A DNA stretch of 64,000 nucleotides, from positions 2,151,001 through 2,215,000 of the forward strand of contig NZ_JAJDFY010000001.1 of NCBI RefSeq assembly GCF_024704365.1, read 5' to 3'. Below, one piece after another: positions 1 through 11,918 of the stretch. A model generated the notes under the pieces. The model was not told where the DNA came from, ran no database searches, and saw nothing but the letters and a program-made list of their open reading frames with translations. Position 1 is the stretch's first letter; each line of letters begins with the position of its first letter. The translations under genes were made by a program, and so were the position numbers. The stretch is from Thermomonas sp. S9 (lineage in GTDB: Bacteria > Pseudomonadota > Gammaproteobacteria > Xanthomonadales > Xanthomonadaceae).

Positions 1-1460
1 TCGATCGGATCGCTGGCGGTGCCGTCCTGCACCAGCGCATCCGAGAACGCGGCGCGCAGCACTTTGGGCTCGCTGGCGATGCCCGGCGCACCGGCGCGGC
101 TGAACACCGGCGTGGTCTGCACCTGCAACCCCAGTGCCCTGGCCGCCGGCGCCAGCGAGGTCGGGTTCTTGAACACCGCGTCCACCAGCTTGCCGGTCAG
201 CTCGTTGAAGGCCTGCTCGCGACCGCCTTCCTGCAGTTCTTTCTCGAGCTCGGGCCGCACGTCCTCGAACGAGCGCTGCGTGCCCGGCTGGATCTGGTTC
301 AGTTTGATGATGTGCCAGCCGAAGTCGGTCTTGACCGGCCCGCGCACCTCGCCCGCCTGCATCGCGAACGCGGCATCGTCGAACGCACCGGGCATGCCGC
401 TGCCCTTGGTGATCCAGCCAAGATCACCGCCGGCGGCCTTGGAGCCGGTGTCGTCGGAATTGGCCCGCGCCAGCGCTGCGAAATCGGCGCCCGGCGCACG
501 CGCCTCGGCGGCGAGTTTGGCGGCACGCGCCTCGGCGGCCTTCTTCTCGGCCGCGCCGGCGCTCGCCGGCACCTGCACCAGGATGTGCGACACCTCGCGC
601 TTCTCGGGGCTGGAGAACTTGGCGATCTGGTCCTGGTAGCGCTTGCGCAACGCCGCCTCGTCAGCCGCCGGCGCCGGCAGCGTGTTGCCATCCACCTCGA
701 CGTATTCCAGACGCACCGTCTCCGGGCTGCGGTACTCGTCCTTGTGGGCCTTGTACCAGGCTTCGATCTCGGCATCCGTCACCGGCGCGGTATCCGCCGC
801 CGGGGCCGGGATGGCGACGAAGGACACGTCGCGGTGTTCGCCCAGCAGGCGCATCAGGCGATCCAGTTCGAGGTCGGTGACGAAGGCCGAACGCGCGATG
901 CGCGCCGGGATCAGGTTGGTGGCCAGGTCCTCGCGCACCTTCTCCTCGAACGCGCGCGGCGTCAGCGGCGGGTTCTGCGCGGCCAGCAGCATCTGGTAGC
1001 GGTCGACGTTGAACGCGCCATCGACCTGGAATTCCGGGATCTGGCGGATGTTGCGGGCCACTTCCGCGTCGCTGACGACGATTCCGTCGTTACGCGCCGT
1101 CATCCGCATCAGGCGCTCGTCGATCAGCGCATCCAGCACGCGGCGTTTGTTCTCCACCGACTCGAACGCCTTGGCGTCGAAGTTCTCGCCCTGCGCATTG
1201 CGCATGTTGAGGCGCGCGTTCTCCAGGCGCTCCTTGAACTCTTGCGCGTCGATGTCCTCGATCTGCCACAGGTAGGTGACCGGCCAGACCTGGGGCGCGG
1301 ATTTCCACCACGACGGCGGCTGCGCGATCCGGGCGACGTAGGTCTCCACCCGCTGCGACATGTACGACTCCACCCCGAAGAAGGCGAACGGGATGGTCAC
1401 GATCGTGAGGATGGTGCCGGCAATCCAGCCGGTGGTCTTGTCGCGGAGTTTCTGCAGCAT
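1..1460 (-). CDS. ppiD: Peptidyl-prolyl cis-trans isomerase/chaperone PpiD, partial
   Basis: Inner-membrane-anchored folding chaperone of the periplasm that assists proteins leaving the Sec translocon. Read from the ATG at 1458-1460; 486 residues are visible and the frame is still open at base 1, so the C-terminus lies outside the window. Residues ~10-33 form one N-terminal membrane segment, followed by a SurA-like N-terminal domain and, from ~290, a parvulin domain (REVSHILVQ, then GGDLGW and FGWHIIKL). It lies downstream of tRNA-Asp, the usual place after lon-hupB in Xanthomonadaceae and many other proteobacteria. Domain order is seen in the sequence; the symbol rests on domain order plus neighbours. 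Confidence 0.9.
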   Translation of the reverse strand, partial: MLQKLRDKTTGWIAGTILTIVTIPFAFFGVESYMSQRVETYVARIAQPPSWWKSAPQVWPVTYLWQIEDIDAQEFKERLENARLNMRNAQGENFDAKAFESVENKRRVLDALIDERLMRMTARNDGIVVSDAEVARNIRQIPEFQVDGAFNVDRYQMLLAAQNPPLTPRAFEEKVREDLATNLIPARIARSAFVTDLELDRLMRLLGEHRDVSFVAIPAPAADTAPVTDAEIEAWYKAHKDEYRSPETVRLEYVEVDGNTLPAPAADEAALRKRYQDQIAKFSSPEKREVSHILVQVPASAGAAEKKAAEARAAKLAAEARAPGADFAALARANSDDTGSKAAGGDLGWITKGSGMPGAFDDAAFAMQAGEVRGPVKTDFGWHIIKLNQIQPGTQRSFEDVRPELEKELQEGGREQAFNELTGKLVDAVFKNPTSLAPAARALGLQVQTTPVFSRAGAPGIASEPKVLRAAFSDALVQDGTASDPI

Positions 1461-1540
1461 GGGCGGACCAGGGATGAGGCGTAGCCGGCAAGTTTACCCG
1501 AGCCGCGCGCGCCCGGCCGTGCGTGGCCCAGGCCGAAAAA

Positions 1541-1568
1541 CAAAAAACCCCGCATCGTTGCGGGGCTT
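1541..1568 (-). terminator. Rho-independent terminator after tRNA-Asp
   Basis: On the minus strand a GC-rich hairpin (AGCCCCGCAACGATGCGGGG, 6-7 bp stem) is followed at once by a run of six T. It lies between tRNA-Asp and ppiD, so it should end the tRNA transcript and leave ppiD to its own promoter. Confidence 0.8.
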
Positions 1569-1578
1569 TCGCTTTGAC

Positions 1579-1655
1579 TGGCGGAGTGGACGGGACTCGA
1601 ACCCGCGACCTCCGGCGTGACAGGCCAGCATTCTAACCGACTGAACTACCACTCC
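1579..1655 (-). tRNA. tRNA-Asp (GTC)
   Basis: A 77-nt cloverleaf on the minus strand: acceptor GGAGTGG pairs with CCACTCC, discriminator G, encoded CCA. The anticodon loop reads CTGTCAC, giving GTC. The T arm GGTTCGAGTCC is canonical. Confidence 0.97.
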
Positions 1656-1764
1656 GCTGTGAGCCCGCAAGTATACCGACCTTTCGCGCGGGCGCAACTC
1701 TTTTTGCATTCACCTTCGCTTCCGGACCGCATCCTGCGATCGCCCGCGACGGGCGCGGCCGGAC

Positions 1765-1839
1765 TGGTGGGCACTGAGGGGATCGAACCCCCGACCCGCT
1801 CCTTGTAAGGGAGCCGCTCTACCGCTGAGCTAAGTGCCC
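1765..1839 (-). tRNA. tRNA-Val (TAC)
   Basis: Minus-strand cloverleaf of 75 nt: acceptor GGGCACT pairs with AGTGCCC, discriminator A, encoded CCA. Anticodon stem GCTCC/GGAGC with loop CTTACAA gives TAC. It lies between hupB and tRNA-Asp and is probably transcribed with tRNA-Asp. Confidence 0.96.
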
Positions 1840-1886
1840 GGGCCGCGCATTATCGCCGCGCGGGTGCCGCAACGGAACACCCGCAA

Positions 1887-1918
1887 CGAAAAAAGCCCGG
1901 CACAAGGCCGGGCTTTCC
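1887..1918 (-). terminator. Rho-independent terminator of hupB
   Basis: Minus strand: AAGCCCGGCC-TTGT-GCCGGGCTT hairpin followed by a T tract, about 30 bp past the hupB stop codon. Confidence 0.85.
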
Positions 1919-1944
1919 GATCACCGGCGCGAGCCGGCGGGCGA

Positions 1945-2217
1945 TCAGTTGACCGCGTCCTTCAGCGCCTTGCCGGCCTTGAACGCCGGGTTCTTGGAGG
2001 CCTTGATCTTGATGGTGTCGCCGGTGCGCGGGTTGCGGCCGGTGCGGGCACCACGCTTGCGCACCGAGAAGGTGCCGAAGCCCACGAGGGTCACGGTGTC
2101 GCCCTTCTTCAGGGCCTTGGTGATGGCGGCAACCATCGCATCGACGGCACGGCCGGCGTCGGCCTTGGTGAGTTCGGCATGGTCGGCGACGGCTTCGATG
2201 AATTCGGCTTTGTTCAT
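1945..2217 (-). CDS. hupB: DNA-binding protein HU-beta
   Basis: Histone-like nucleoid protein; dimers bend DNA with little sequence preference. 90 residues, the normal HU length, starting at the ATG 2215-2217 ([14 protein letters not shown]). The family signature [17 protein letters not shown] lies near residues 46-63, in the DNA-contacting arm, and the C-terminus is the usual [14 protein letters not shown]. It follows lon on the same strand, the conserved lon-hupB order, and has its own terminator. Confidence 0.97.
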   Translation of the reverse strand: MNKAEFIEAVADHAELTKADAGRAVDAMVAAITKALKKGDTVTLVGFGTFSVRKRGARTGRNPRTGDTIKIKASKNPAFKAGKALKDAVN

Positions 2218-2444
2218 TTGCTTGTTGGCTCCGTTGCGGAAAGTGACGCGGAGAATGCGCTGGCCAGGTCCGGCGGCGCTCCCCTGCCGTGGACCCGGGC
2301 TTGCCGCGGCGCCGGCCCAGCCGCCGCGGTTGCCAACCTTATACCAGCGCCATTTCCGGTTCGCAACACGGAAAGCCAATGCTGGCGCGGGTTTCAGCGC
2401 TCCGGCGCAAAAATCCGCAACCGCGCCGGCCGTTTCCGCCGCTT

Positions 2445-4926
<2,482 letters not shown>

Positions 4927-5125
4927 GGGGGGGAGGCTCCGGGAATCTTCATGGGCGGCAACGGCTGCCGCCGTGCTGCGTTTATGGGGCTGGCCGGCGC
5001 CGGTTGCAAGCACCGCCGGTCGTCGCCGGGCAGGATGATGGGGCGGCGGCCTGGAAAGCCCGTCCCGCAACGGCGGAGGCCGCCTGGTGGCGGCCTCCGG
5101 AAGGCGTGGGCGAGGCTTGGGGCCG

Positions 5126-6415
5126 TCAGTCGGCCGCGGCCGCCTTGGCCGGCGCCGGCACGTTCTGGTAGATCAGGTACGGCTCGGACTTGTGCTCGAT
5201 CACCGACTCGTCCACCACCACCTTGCTGACGTTCTGCAGCGACGGCAGCTCGTACATGGTGTCCAGCAGCACCGATTCGACGATGGTGCGCAGGCCGCGC
5301 GCGCCGGTCTTGCGCTTGAGCGCCTTGCGCGCGATCGCCGCCAGCGCGTCCGGACGGATCTCCAGCTCCACGCCTTCCATTTCGAACAGGCGCTTGAACT
5401 GCTTGGTGATGGCGTTCTTCGGCTCGGTCAGGATCTTGATCAGGGCCGGCTCGTCCAGCTCCTCGAGGGTGGCGACCACCGGCAGGCGGCCGACGAACTC
5501 GGGGATCAGGCCGAACTTGATGAGGTCCTCCGGCTCCACCTGGGCCAGCACCTGGCCAACGTCGGCCTTGCGCTCGCTGCTCTTGACCTTGGCGCCGAAG
5601 CCGATGCCGCCGGACTCGCTGGAGCGCTGCTGGATCACCTTGTCCAGCCCGGCGAACGCGCCGCCGCAGATGAACAGGATGTTGCGGGTATCGACCTGCA
5701 GGAACTCCTGCTGCGGGTGCTTGCGCCCGCCCTGTGGCGGCACGCTGGCGACGGTGCCCTCGATCAGCTTCAGCAGCGCCTGCTGCACGCCTTCGCCGGA
5801 CACGTCGCGGGTGATCGACGGGTTCTCCGACTTGCGGCTGATCTTGTCGATCTCGTCGATGTAGACGATGCCCTGCTGCGCCTTCTCGACGTCGTAGTCG
5901 CACTTCTGCAGCAGCTTCTGGATGATGTTCTCCACGTCCTCGCCGACGTAGCCGGCTTCGGTCAGCGTGGTCGCATCGGCCATGGTGAACGGCACGTTGA
6001 GCATGCGCGCCAGCGTCTCTGCCAGCAGCGTCTTGCCCGAGCCGGTCGGGCCCACCAGCAGGATGTTGGACTTCGCCAGCTCGACGTCGTCCGACTTCTG
6101 GCGGCTCTCGATCCGCTTGTAGTGGTTGTACACCGCCACCGCCAGCGTCTTCTTGGCGCGCTGCTGGCCGATCACGTACTGGTCGAGGACCTCGAGGATC
6201 TCGCGCGGCTTGGGCAGCGCGCTGCGGCCGGCCTGGGCCTTCTCCTCCAGCTCCTCGCGGATGATGTCGTTGCACAGCTCCACGCATTCATCGCAAATGA
6301 ACACGCTGGGGCCTGCGATCAGCTTGCGCACTTCGTGCTGGCTCTTCCCGCAGAAAGAGCAGTACAGGATCTTGCCGCTGTCGCTGGGACTGCGTCCCTG
6401 ACGGTCTTCGCTCAT
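5126..6415 (-). CDS. clpX: ATP-dependent Clp protease ATP-binding subunit ClpX
   Basis: AAA+ unfoldase that recognises tagged substrates and feeds them to ClpP. 429 residues from ATG 6413-6415. The N-terminal zinc-binding domain shows two Cys pairs (CSFCGKSQ and CDECVELC, residues ~18-43); Walker A GPTGSGKT is near ~120, Walker [11 protein letters not shown] near ~180, and the C-terminal AAA lid contains [10 protein letters not shown]. The start just before the zinc finger is the usual one. It lies between clpP and lon. No frameshift is visible. Confidence 0.97.
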   Translation of the reverse strand: MSEDRQGRSPSDSGKILYCSFCGKSQHEVRKLIAGPSVFICDECVELCNDIIREELEEKAQAGRSALPKPREILEVLDQYVIGQQRAKKTLAVAVYNHYKRIESRQKSDDVELAKSNILLVGPTGSGKTLLAETLARMLNVPFTMADATTLTEAGYVGEDVENIIQKLLQKCDYDVEKAQQGIVYIDEIDKISRKSENPSITRDVSGEGVQQALLKLIEGTVASVPPQGGRKHPQQEFLQVDTRNILFICGGAFAGLDKVIQQRSSESGGIGFGAKVKSSERKADVGQVLAQVEPEDLIKFGLIPEFVGRLPVVATLEELDEPALIKILTEPKNAITKQFKRLFEMEGVELEIRPDALAAIARKALKRKTGARGLRTIVESVLLDTMYELPSLQNVSKVVVDESVIEHKSEPYLIYQNVPAPAKAAAAD

Positions 6416-6583
6416 TCGCCACTCACTCGCCGCACTGCTGCGGCCTTGGTCCGAGGATAACACAGCGCCCCGCCGGACCAGGCAGGGGGCCACATGGGGG
6501 AATCACGACCCGCACGATACCGGTATCGGCCGCGTCGCGCACGGCTGCAGGGGCCCGCGGCGATCGCCGCGGCCCGGCCCGGA

Positions 6584-7207
6584 TCAGGAGGCCTGGATCG
6601 ACTCGTCCGGCCGGCGCGCCAGCACCTCGTCCACCAGCCCGTAATCGCGGGCGGCGGTGGCGCTCTTGAAGTTGTCGCGGTCGGTGTCGCGGGCGATGGT
6701 CTCGATCGGCTGGCCGGTATGGTGGGCCAGGATCTCGTTCAGGCGTTCGCGCATGGCCAGGATCTCGCGCGCCTGGATATCGATGTCGGTGGCCTGGCCC
6801 TGGGCGCCGCCCAGCGGCTGGTGGATCATCACCCGCGAGTTCGGCAGCGCATAGCGCTTGCCCTTGGCGCCGGCCGCCAGCAGCACCGCGCCCATCGACG
6901 CGGCCTGGCCGACGCAGATGGTGCTCACGTCGGGCTTGATGTACTGCATGGTGTCGTAGATCGCCATGCCGGCCGTCACGATACCGCCCGGGGAGTTGAT
7001 GTACAGGCTGATGTCCTTCTCGGGGTTCTCGGCCTCGAGGAACAGCATCTGCGCCACCACCACGTTCGCCACGTGATCGTCGATCCCGCCGACCAGGAAG
7101 ATCACCCGCTCCTTCAGCAGGCGCGAATAGATGTCGTACGCGCGCTCGCCGCGGCTGGTCTGCTCGACCACCATCGGGACGAGGTTGAGGTTCTTGATCG
7201 GGTCCAT
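6584..7207 (-). CDS. clpP: ATP-dependent Clp protease proteolytic subunit ClpP
   Basis: Serine peptidase forming the tetradecameric chamber of ClpXP. 207 residues from ATG 7205-7207. The catalytic triad can be placed as Ser104 (GQAASMGA), His129 (RVMIHQP) and Asp178 (RDTDRDN), with spacing like E. coli ClpP. An in-frame reading from tig runs into clpP without a stop, but that comes from the indel problem in tig; this ATG gives the family length. Confidence 0.97.
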   Translation of the reverse strand: MDPIKNLNLVPMVVEQTSRGERAYDIYSRLLKERVIFLVGGIDDHVANVVVAQMLFLEAENPEKDISLYINSPGGIVTAGMAIYDTMQYIKPDVSTICVGQAASMGAVLLAAGAKGKRYALPNSRVMIHQPLGGAQGQATDIDIQAREILAMRERLNEILAHHTGQPIETIARDTDRDNFKSATAARDYGLVDEVLARRPDESIQAS

Positions 7208-7271
7208 GGCGTCTCGCTCTTCGGGGTCTGGGGGCCCCGCCGCGCGCGGCGGCGGAGTGGATGGCGGCCGA

Positions 7272-8564
7272 TTACTGGCGATCGCGTCCTGGAAGCTGAG
7301 CGCCTGCTCGGTGTGCCGGGCGCGCTCGGCGATCCAGTCGATCACCTGCTCCTCCATCACGCGGGTCTGCAGGCCCTGCATCAACTGGGGATCGTTGCGG
7401 TACAACGCAATGACCTGCTCCGGCTGCTCGTAGGTGGAGGCGATCAGGCGCAGGGTTTCGTTCAGGCGCGCCGGGTCCAGGCGCAGCTCGTTGCGACGTG
7501 CGATCTCGCCCACCAGCAGCCCCACCAGCACGCGCTTGCGGGCGGCTTCCTGGAACGCCTCCGGGGCCGCCTCCAGAACCTGGCCGCGGCGGCGGGCGTC
7601 CTCGGTGGCGCTGGCCAGCAGCGCGCGCGCCTCGGTCTCGACCAGACGCGGCGGCAGCTCCACGTCCTTGTACGCGGCCACCAGCTGCTCGCCCACCTCG
7701 CGGCGCAGGCGGTTCATCAGCGCGCCCTTCAGCTCGCGGCTCGAGATTGCTGCGGATGTCGGCCTTGAACTGCTCCAGGTCGCCGCTCTTGACCCCGAAA
7801 CTGCGGATGAAGGCGGCATCCACCTCCGGCAGCACCTGCTCGGCCACGCGCACCAGCTTGAAGGTGGAGGTGACGGTCTTGCCGGCGAACTGCGGCACGT
7901 GCCAGTCGGCCGGCAGGGTGACGTCGATCGTCTTTTCCTCGCCGGCGCGCATGCCGACGATGGCCGACTCGACCTCGGGATAGATCGCGGCCGAGCCCAG
8001 CACGGTGGAACTCTTCTCGACCCCCTCGGCCGGGGTGCGCACGCCGTCCACCGTACTGCTGATCTCGAGGTCGACCAGATCGCCGGCCTTGGCTTCGCGC
8101 TCCACCACCCGCCAGCTGGCGCGCTGCTGGCGCAGGTTCTCGAGCATCCGATCGATATCGGCATCGGTCACCTCGGCGGTGTGCCGGATCACTTCCAGCT
8201 TGCTCATGTCGAGCTCGCCGAACTCCGGCACCAGCTCGACCGACGCCACGTACTTCAGCTCGCCCTCGCTGGCGTCCTCGCCCGGGGTCACCTGCGGCAG
8301 CCCGGCCACGCGCAGCGCGTGCTCGCGCACCGCCTGGTCCAGGCCCTGGCGCAGCAGGCCGTCGACGACCTCCGCGCGGACCTGCCCGCCGAAGCGCTGC
8401 TCGACCACCTTGGCCGGAACCTTGCCGGGACGGAAGCCCTTGATGCGGACGTTCTGCGCGATCTCGCGCAGGCGGCTACCGACCTGGCTCTCGACGTCGC
8501 CCGCAGGCAGGCTGAGGATGACGCGGCGCTCGAGGTTGCCGGTGGATTCGACCGAGACTTGCAT
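7272..8564 (-). CDS. tig: Trigger factor (two compensating apparent frameshifts)
   Basis: Ribosome-bound chaperone and peptidyl-prolyl isomerase acting on nascent chains. Start ATG 8562-8564 ([15 protein letters not shown]). The ribosome-binding N-domain carries the signature KGFRPGKVP (~40-50), followed by the FKBP-like domain and the helical C-domain. The frame breaks at ~7738, one extra G beside CTCGAG (7740-7745): NLE should continue [14 protein letters not shown]. From there the reading has no stop before clpP. The TAA at 7272-7274 is in frame with the original start and gives 430 residues, a normal size, so a second, opposite indel near 7277 is inferred (FQDAI-R-Q-stop). Both look like sequence errors. 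Confidence 0.9.
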   Translation of the reverse strand: MQVSVESTGNLERRVILSLPAGDVESQVGSRLREIAQNVRIKGFRPGKVPAKVVEQRFGGQVRAEVVDGLLRQGLDQAVREHALRVAGLPQVTPGEDASEGELKYVASVELVPEFGELDMSKLEVIRHTAEVTDADIDRMLENLRQQRASWRVVEREAKAGDLVDLEISSTVDGVRTPAEGVEKSSTVLGSAAIYPEVESAIVGMRAGEEKTIDVTLPADWHVPQFAGKTVTSTFKLVRVAEQVLPEVDAAFIRSFGVKSGDLEQFKADIRSNLEPRAEGRADEPPAPRGGRAAGGRVQGRGAAAASGRDRGARAAGQRHRGRPPPRPGSGGGPGGVPGSRPQARAGGAAGGRDRTSQRAAPGPGAPERNPAPDRLHLRAAGAGHCVVPQRSPVDAGPADPRDGGAGDRLDRRARPAHRAGAQLPGRDRQ

Positions 8565-8831
8565 GATGCGATGGCTCCTGGACGGGTTCGCGCGAACCCG
8601 GTTGCGACGATTGGTGATTGGACACTGGCGCGGCTACGGGCCGCGCGGAACGCGCTAGTTTCGCCGATTTCCCGGGCCGGTGCCAGCGACCCGCGGCGGC
8701 GGCGGGCGCGCATGCGTTGACATGCGCGCGCCGCCGCCGGACAATGCGCGGCCTTTCGTTGCGCAGGCGCGCCGCGGGAGGCAGGCGACCGCAGCTGTCG
8801 GGCGATCGCCGGAGTGCTTGGGTTCTGCCGG

Positions 8832-8908
8832 CGGGGTATAGCGCAGTCTGGTAGCGCGCCTGCTTTGGGAGCAGGATGTCGGGGGTTCGAATCCCTCTAC
8901 CCCGACCA
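8832..8908 (+). tRNA. tRNA-Pro (TGG)
   Basis: 77-nt cloverleaf: acceptor CGGGGTA pairs with TACCCCG, discriminator A, encoded CCA. Anticodon arm CTGCTTTGGGAGCAG gives TGG. First of five plus-strand tRNAs, diverging from tig across ~270 bp in which I see no gene. Confidence 0.97.
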
Positions 8909-8943
8909 CCTCCGGCCGCTCCCGCCGTACGATTCCGGAGCGG

Positions 8944-9020
8944 GCGCCCGTAGCTCAACCGGATAGAGCACCGGCCTTCTAAGCCGGTGGTTGCAGGTTC
9001 GATTCCTGCCGGGCGCGCCA
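8944..9020 (+). tRNA. tRNA-Arg (TCT)
   Basis: Acceptor GCGCCCG pairs with CGGGCGC, discriminator G, encoded CCA. Anticodon arm CCGGCCTTCTAAGCCGG gives TCT. Confidence 0.97.
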
Positions 9021-9059
9021 AGGTGTCGAAACCGCTTGCATCGAAACCGTTGTCCCCGT

Positions 9060-9137
9060 GGTGGCTGTAGCTCAGTTGGTTAGAGTCCTGGATTGTGATT
9101 CCAGTTGTCGTGGGTTCGAGTCCCATCAGCCACCCCA
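9060..9137 (+). tRNA. tRNA-His (GTG)
   Basis: Carries the extra 5' G that marks tRNA-His (position 9060, opposite the discriminator C), acceptor GTGGCTG/CAGCCAC, encoded CCA. Anticodon arm CTGGATTGTGATTCCAG gives GTG. Confidence 0.97.
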
Positions 9138-9192
9138 CCCTTTCGCAGGAACGCGCTTCCGCAGGAACGCGCAGGAACGGCATCCGCAGGGC

Positions 9193-9220
9193 TTGCAGCA
9201 CGCCGGATGTCTGCTACAAT
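9193..9220 (+). promoter_or_regulatory. Candidate sigma-70 promoter of tRNA-Lys
   Basis: TTGCAG (9193-9198), 16-bp spacer, TACAAT (9215-9220), ending 10 bp before the tRNA-Lys 5' end. Spacing and hexamers fit a housekeeping promoter. Confidence 0.55.
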
Positions 9221-9230
9221 TTTCATCCCG

Positions 9231-9306
9231 GGGCCGTTAGCTCAGTTGGTAGAGCAGTTGACTCTTAATCAATAGGTCCAAGGTTCGAATCCTTGACGGC
9301 CCACCA
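9231..9306 (+). tRNA. tRNA-Lys (CTT)
   Basis: 76 nt; acceptor GGGCCGT/ACGGCCC, discriminator A, encoded CCA. The loop CTCTTAA gives anticodon CTT. Confidence 0.97.
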
Positions 9307-9313
9307 AACCCGA

Positions 9314-9340
9314 GACGCCCGGCCCCGCCGGGCGTTTTCT
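9314..9340 (+). terminator. Terminator after tRNA-Lys
   Basis: Hairpin ACGCCCGG-CCCCG-CCGGGCGT followed by TTTT, directly downstream of tRNA-Lys, so tRNA-Leu is probably transcribed separately or by read-through. Confidence 0.75.
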
Positions 9341-9364
9341 TTGCGAGGATGTGCCGGCGACGAC

Positions 9365-9449
9365 GCGAAAGTGGCGGAATTGGTAGACGCCCTGGATTTA
9401 GGTTCCAGTGCCGCAAGGCGTGCGGGTTCGAGTCCCGCCTTTCGCACCA
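9365..9449 (+). tRNA. tRNA-Leu (TAG)
   Basis: 85-nt class II tRNA with a long variable arm (TGCCGCAAGGCGT). Acceptor GCGAAAG/CTTTCGC, discriminator A, encoded CCA. Anticodon stem CTGGA/TCCAG with loop TTTAGGT gives TAG. Confidence 0.97.
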
Positions 9450-9552
9450 CCTGCTTTGCACCACCCGTGCCGGTGGTTGCCGGTGACGGCGCCGGCGCGG
9501 CGGGCTATCCTGCGGGTACGGCAACCGGCCGGATCGCAACAGGATGGACGCC

Positions 9553-10319
9553 ATGCGCAGCGGCAACCCCGCCCTTTCCGACAACACTTTCCTCGACCTC
9601 GGCAGCGGCACCCTGGTGCAGGGCGACGCCGGGGCGATGACGCTCAACGGCACCGTCAACAAGACCGCGCTGCTGCTGGTGCTGGCGCTGGCCGGCGCGC
9701 TGCTGAGCTGGTCGCAGTTCAACACCGCGATGGCGGCCGGCAATCCGGGCGCGATCCTGCCCTACGTCTGGGGCGGCGCGATCGGCGGGTTCGTGGTCGC
9801 GCTGGTGACGATCTTCAAAAAGACGTGGGCGCCGTTCACCGCGCCGCTGTACGCGGTGCTGGAGGGCCTGTTCCTGGGCGCCGCCTCGGCGATGTTCGAG
9901 CTGCGCTATCCCGGCATCGTGATGCAGGCGGTCGGGCTGACCTTCGGCACCCTCGCCGCGCTGCTGCTGGCCTATCGCAGCGGGCTGGTGAAGGCGACCG
10001 AGAACTTCAAGCTCGGCGTGGTCGCCGCCACCGGCGGGATCGCCCTGCTCTACCTCGCGCAGCTGGGCATGAACCTGTTCGGGTTCTCCGGGATGGGCTT
10101 CATCAACGGCAGCAGCCCCTCGGCATCGCGTTCAGCCTGGTGGTCGTGGTGGTGGCCGCGCTCAACCTGGTGCTGGATTTCGACTTCATCGAGCAGGGCG
10201 TGGAACAGGGCGCGCCCAAGTACATGGAGTGGTACGCCGCGTTCGGCCTGCTGGTGACGCTGGTGTGGCTGTACCTGGAGCTGCTGCGGCTGCTGTCGAA
10301 GCTGCAGTCGCGCAACTGA
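9553..10319 (+). CDS. Bax inhibitor-1/YccA family membrane protein (apparent frameshift)
   Basis: Polytopic inner-membrane protein of the BI-1/YccA family; bacterial members interact with membrane proteases or affect ion leak, but this one's role is unknown. About seven hydrophobic segments follow a soluble N-terminus of ~40 residues. The family motif DFDFIE lies near the C-terminus, after the frame break at ~10118 where a G seems missing in AGCCC(G)CTCGGC. With it restored the protein has 255 residues. I prefer ATG 9553 because AGGA at 9541-9544 is 8 bp upstream; ATG 9544 is possible. Confidence 0.82.
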
Positions 10320-10359
10320 AGGGGCTGGCGCTTCGCAACGAAGGCTCGAAGTCTCCAAT

Positions 10360-10390
10360 GAAGAAGGGCGCCGCAGGGCGCCCTTCTTCG
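10360..10390. terminator. Bidirectional terminator hairpin
   Basis: Long inverted repeat GAAGAAGGGCG-CCGCAG-GGCGCCCTTCTTC between two convergent genes; the AT-rich stem base gives short T runs on either strand. It can end both the BI-1 gene and the dehydrogenase gene. Confidence 0.7.
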
Positions 10391-10408
10391 TTCCCACGGC
10401 CGTACCGC

Positions 10409-11413
10409 TCAGAGACGGCTGGCGATGGCCTTGGCGAACGCCAGCGTATTGCCCTCGCCGCCCAGGTCGGGGGTCAGCGAGTCCTTCGCCTCCAGCGTGG
10501 CGATGATCGCGCCGCGCAGGCGCTGCGCCTGGTCCGGCTTGCCAAGGTGGTCGAGCATCTGCGCCGCGCCCAGCAGCAGCGCGCACGGGTTGGCGATGCC
10601 CTTGCCGGCGATGTCGGGCGCGGAGCCGTGCACCGCCTCGAAGATCGCCGCCTCCGTGCCGATGTTGGCACCCGGGGCCAGCCCCAGGCCGCCGACCAGG
10701 CCGGCGCACAGGTCGGAGATGATGTCGCCGAACAGATTGGTGGTGACGATGATGTCGAACTGCTCCGGACGCATCACCAGCTGCATGCAGGCGTTGTCCA
10801 CGATCATCTCGTTGCACTCGATGTCGGGGTACTGCGCGGCCACTTCGCGCGCGGTCTTCAGGAACAGGCCCGAGGTGGACTTCAGGATGTTCGCCTTGTG
10901 CACCACCGTCACCTTCCTGCGGCCGGTGGTCCGCGCCAGCTCGAAGGCGTAGCGCGCGATCCGCTCGGACCCCTTGCGGGTCACCTTCTGGGTCAGCACC
11001 GCGGTCTCGCCGTCGGCCGAGACTTCCTGGCCTTCGCCGATGTAGGCGCCCTCGGTGTTCTCGCGCACCGTGATCAGGTCCACCTTGCCGGGGAAGCGCG
11101 CCCTGGTGTTGGGGAAGGTGCGCGCCGGGCGCACGTTGGCGTACAGGTCGAAGCGCCTGCGCAGCTCGACGTTGATCGAGGAGAACCCACCGCCGACCGG
11201 GGTGGTCAGCGGCGACTTCAGCGCGACCTTGTTCCTGCGGATGGAGTCCAGGGTGGCCTCCGGCAGCAGCGCGCCGTGCTTCTCCAGCGCCACCATGCCG
11301 GCATCCTCGAATTCGTAGGCAAGGCCCAGCTGCATCGCGTCCAGCACGTGCAGGGTGGCGTCCATGATTTCCGGGCCGATGCCGTCGCCGCGGATGACCG
11401 TGATCGTTGTCAT
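10409..11413 (-). CDS. Isocitrate/isopropylmalate dehydrogenase family protein (probable NAD-dependent isocitrate dehydrogenase)
   Basis: Oxidative decarboxylation of a 2-hydroxy-3-carboxy acid, most likely isocitrate in the TCA cycle. 334 residues from ATG 11411-11413. N-terminus ITVIRGDGIGPEIMDA is the family signature; the substrate-binding arginines lie in the region LRRRFDLYANVRPAR, and the metal-binding signature NLFGDIISDLCAGLVGG is at ~230. Similar 334-residue enzymes are annotated as isocitrate dehydrogenase in Xanthomonadaceae. The family also contains homoisocitrate and 3-isopropylmalate dehydrogenases and sequence alone does not settle specificity; no leu genes are adjacent. A separate transcription unit, convergent with the BI-1 gene. 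Confidence 0.88.
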   Translation of the reverse strand: MTTITVIRGDGIGPEIMDATLHVLDAMQLGLAYEFEDAGMVALEKHGALLPEATLDSIRRNKVALKSPLTTPVGGGFSSINVELRRRFDLYANVRPARTFPNTRARFPGKVDLITVRENTEGAYIGEGQEVSADGETAVLTQKVTRKGSERIARYAFELARTTGRRKVTVVHKANILKSTSGLFLKTAREVAAQYPDIECNEMIVDNACMQLVMRPEQFDIIVTTNLFGDIISDLCAGLVGGLGLAPGANIGTEAAIFEAVHGSAPDIAGKGIANPCALLLGAAQMLDHLGKPDQAQRLRGAIIATLEAKDSLTPDLGGEGNTLAFAKAIASRL

Positions 11414-11531
11414 TTTCCAGTGTCCAGACAGGCCGCCGCCACGCGTCGTGCGTGGCGGCGAGTGGGGTTCGATGACTGGACATTATGGCAGATGGCGCGC
11501 CGGGGTATGCCGGCGGGTCGGCGCGCGCGCT

Positions 11532-11918
11532 TTAGCCGTGCTCGTGCGCGCCCGGCGCGGCGGCCTGGCCCTGCTCCAGCTGGTCGAGGAAATCCACCGC
11601 CCGACGCAGGTGCGGGATCACGATCGAACCGCCCACCACCAGGCCGACCGAGAACGCCTCGAACAGCTCCTCGCGGCTGACCCCGGCATCCTTGCACTGC
11701 GCCACGTGGTAGCTGATGCAGTCGTCGCAACGCAGCACCAGCGAGGCCACCAACCCGCACAGCTCCTTGGTCTTCACGTCCAGCGCGCCGGCCTGGTAGG
11801 TCTGGGTATCGAGCGCGAAGAACCGGCGGACGACCTGGTTGGGTTCGTCCAGGATGCGCCTGTTCATGCGCTGGCGGAATTCGGTGAAGGCCCGCACCCG
11901 GTCGTCGCCGCCGCTCAT
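11532..11918 (-). CDS. Carboxymuconolactone decarboxylase/AhpD-like protein
   Basis: Small all-helical protein of 128 residues with the AhpD-type redox core CDDCISYH: Cys64 and Cys67 plus His71. Such proteins usually act in peroxide reduction or thiol exchange rather than true decarboxylation. It overlaps the upstream glutaredoxin gene by 4 bp (ATGA at 11915-11918), so the two are translationally coupled. A thiol-redox partnership is my inference from that coupling. Substrate unknown. Confidence 0.85.
   Translation of the reverse strand: MSGGDDRVRAFTEFRQRMNRRILDEPNQVVRRFFALDTQTYQAGALDVKTKELCGLVASLVLRCDDCISYHVAQCKDAGVSREELFEAFSVGLVVGGSIVIPHLRRAVDFLDQLEQGQAAAPGAHEHG

Noticed and set aside
5079..5100. 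Hairpin GGAGGCCGCCACCAGGCGGCCTCC after clpX as a terminator
   Set aside because: Strong stem but no T tract on either strand, so intrinsic termination is not supported.
6584..8164. Apparent tig-clpP fusion protein
   Set aside because: The continuous frame exists only because of the indels in tig; a normal tig stop (7272) and clpP start (7207) are present.
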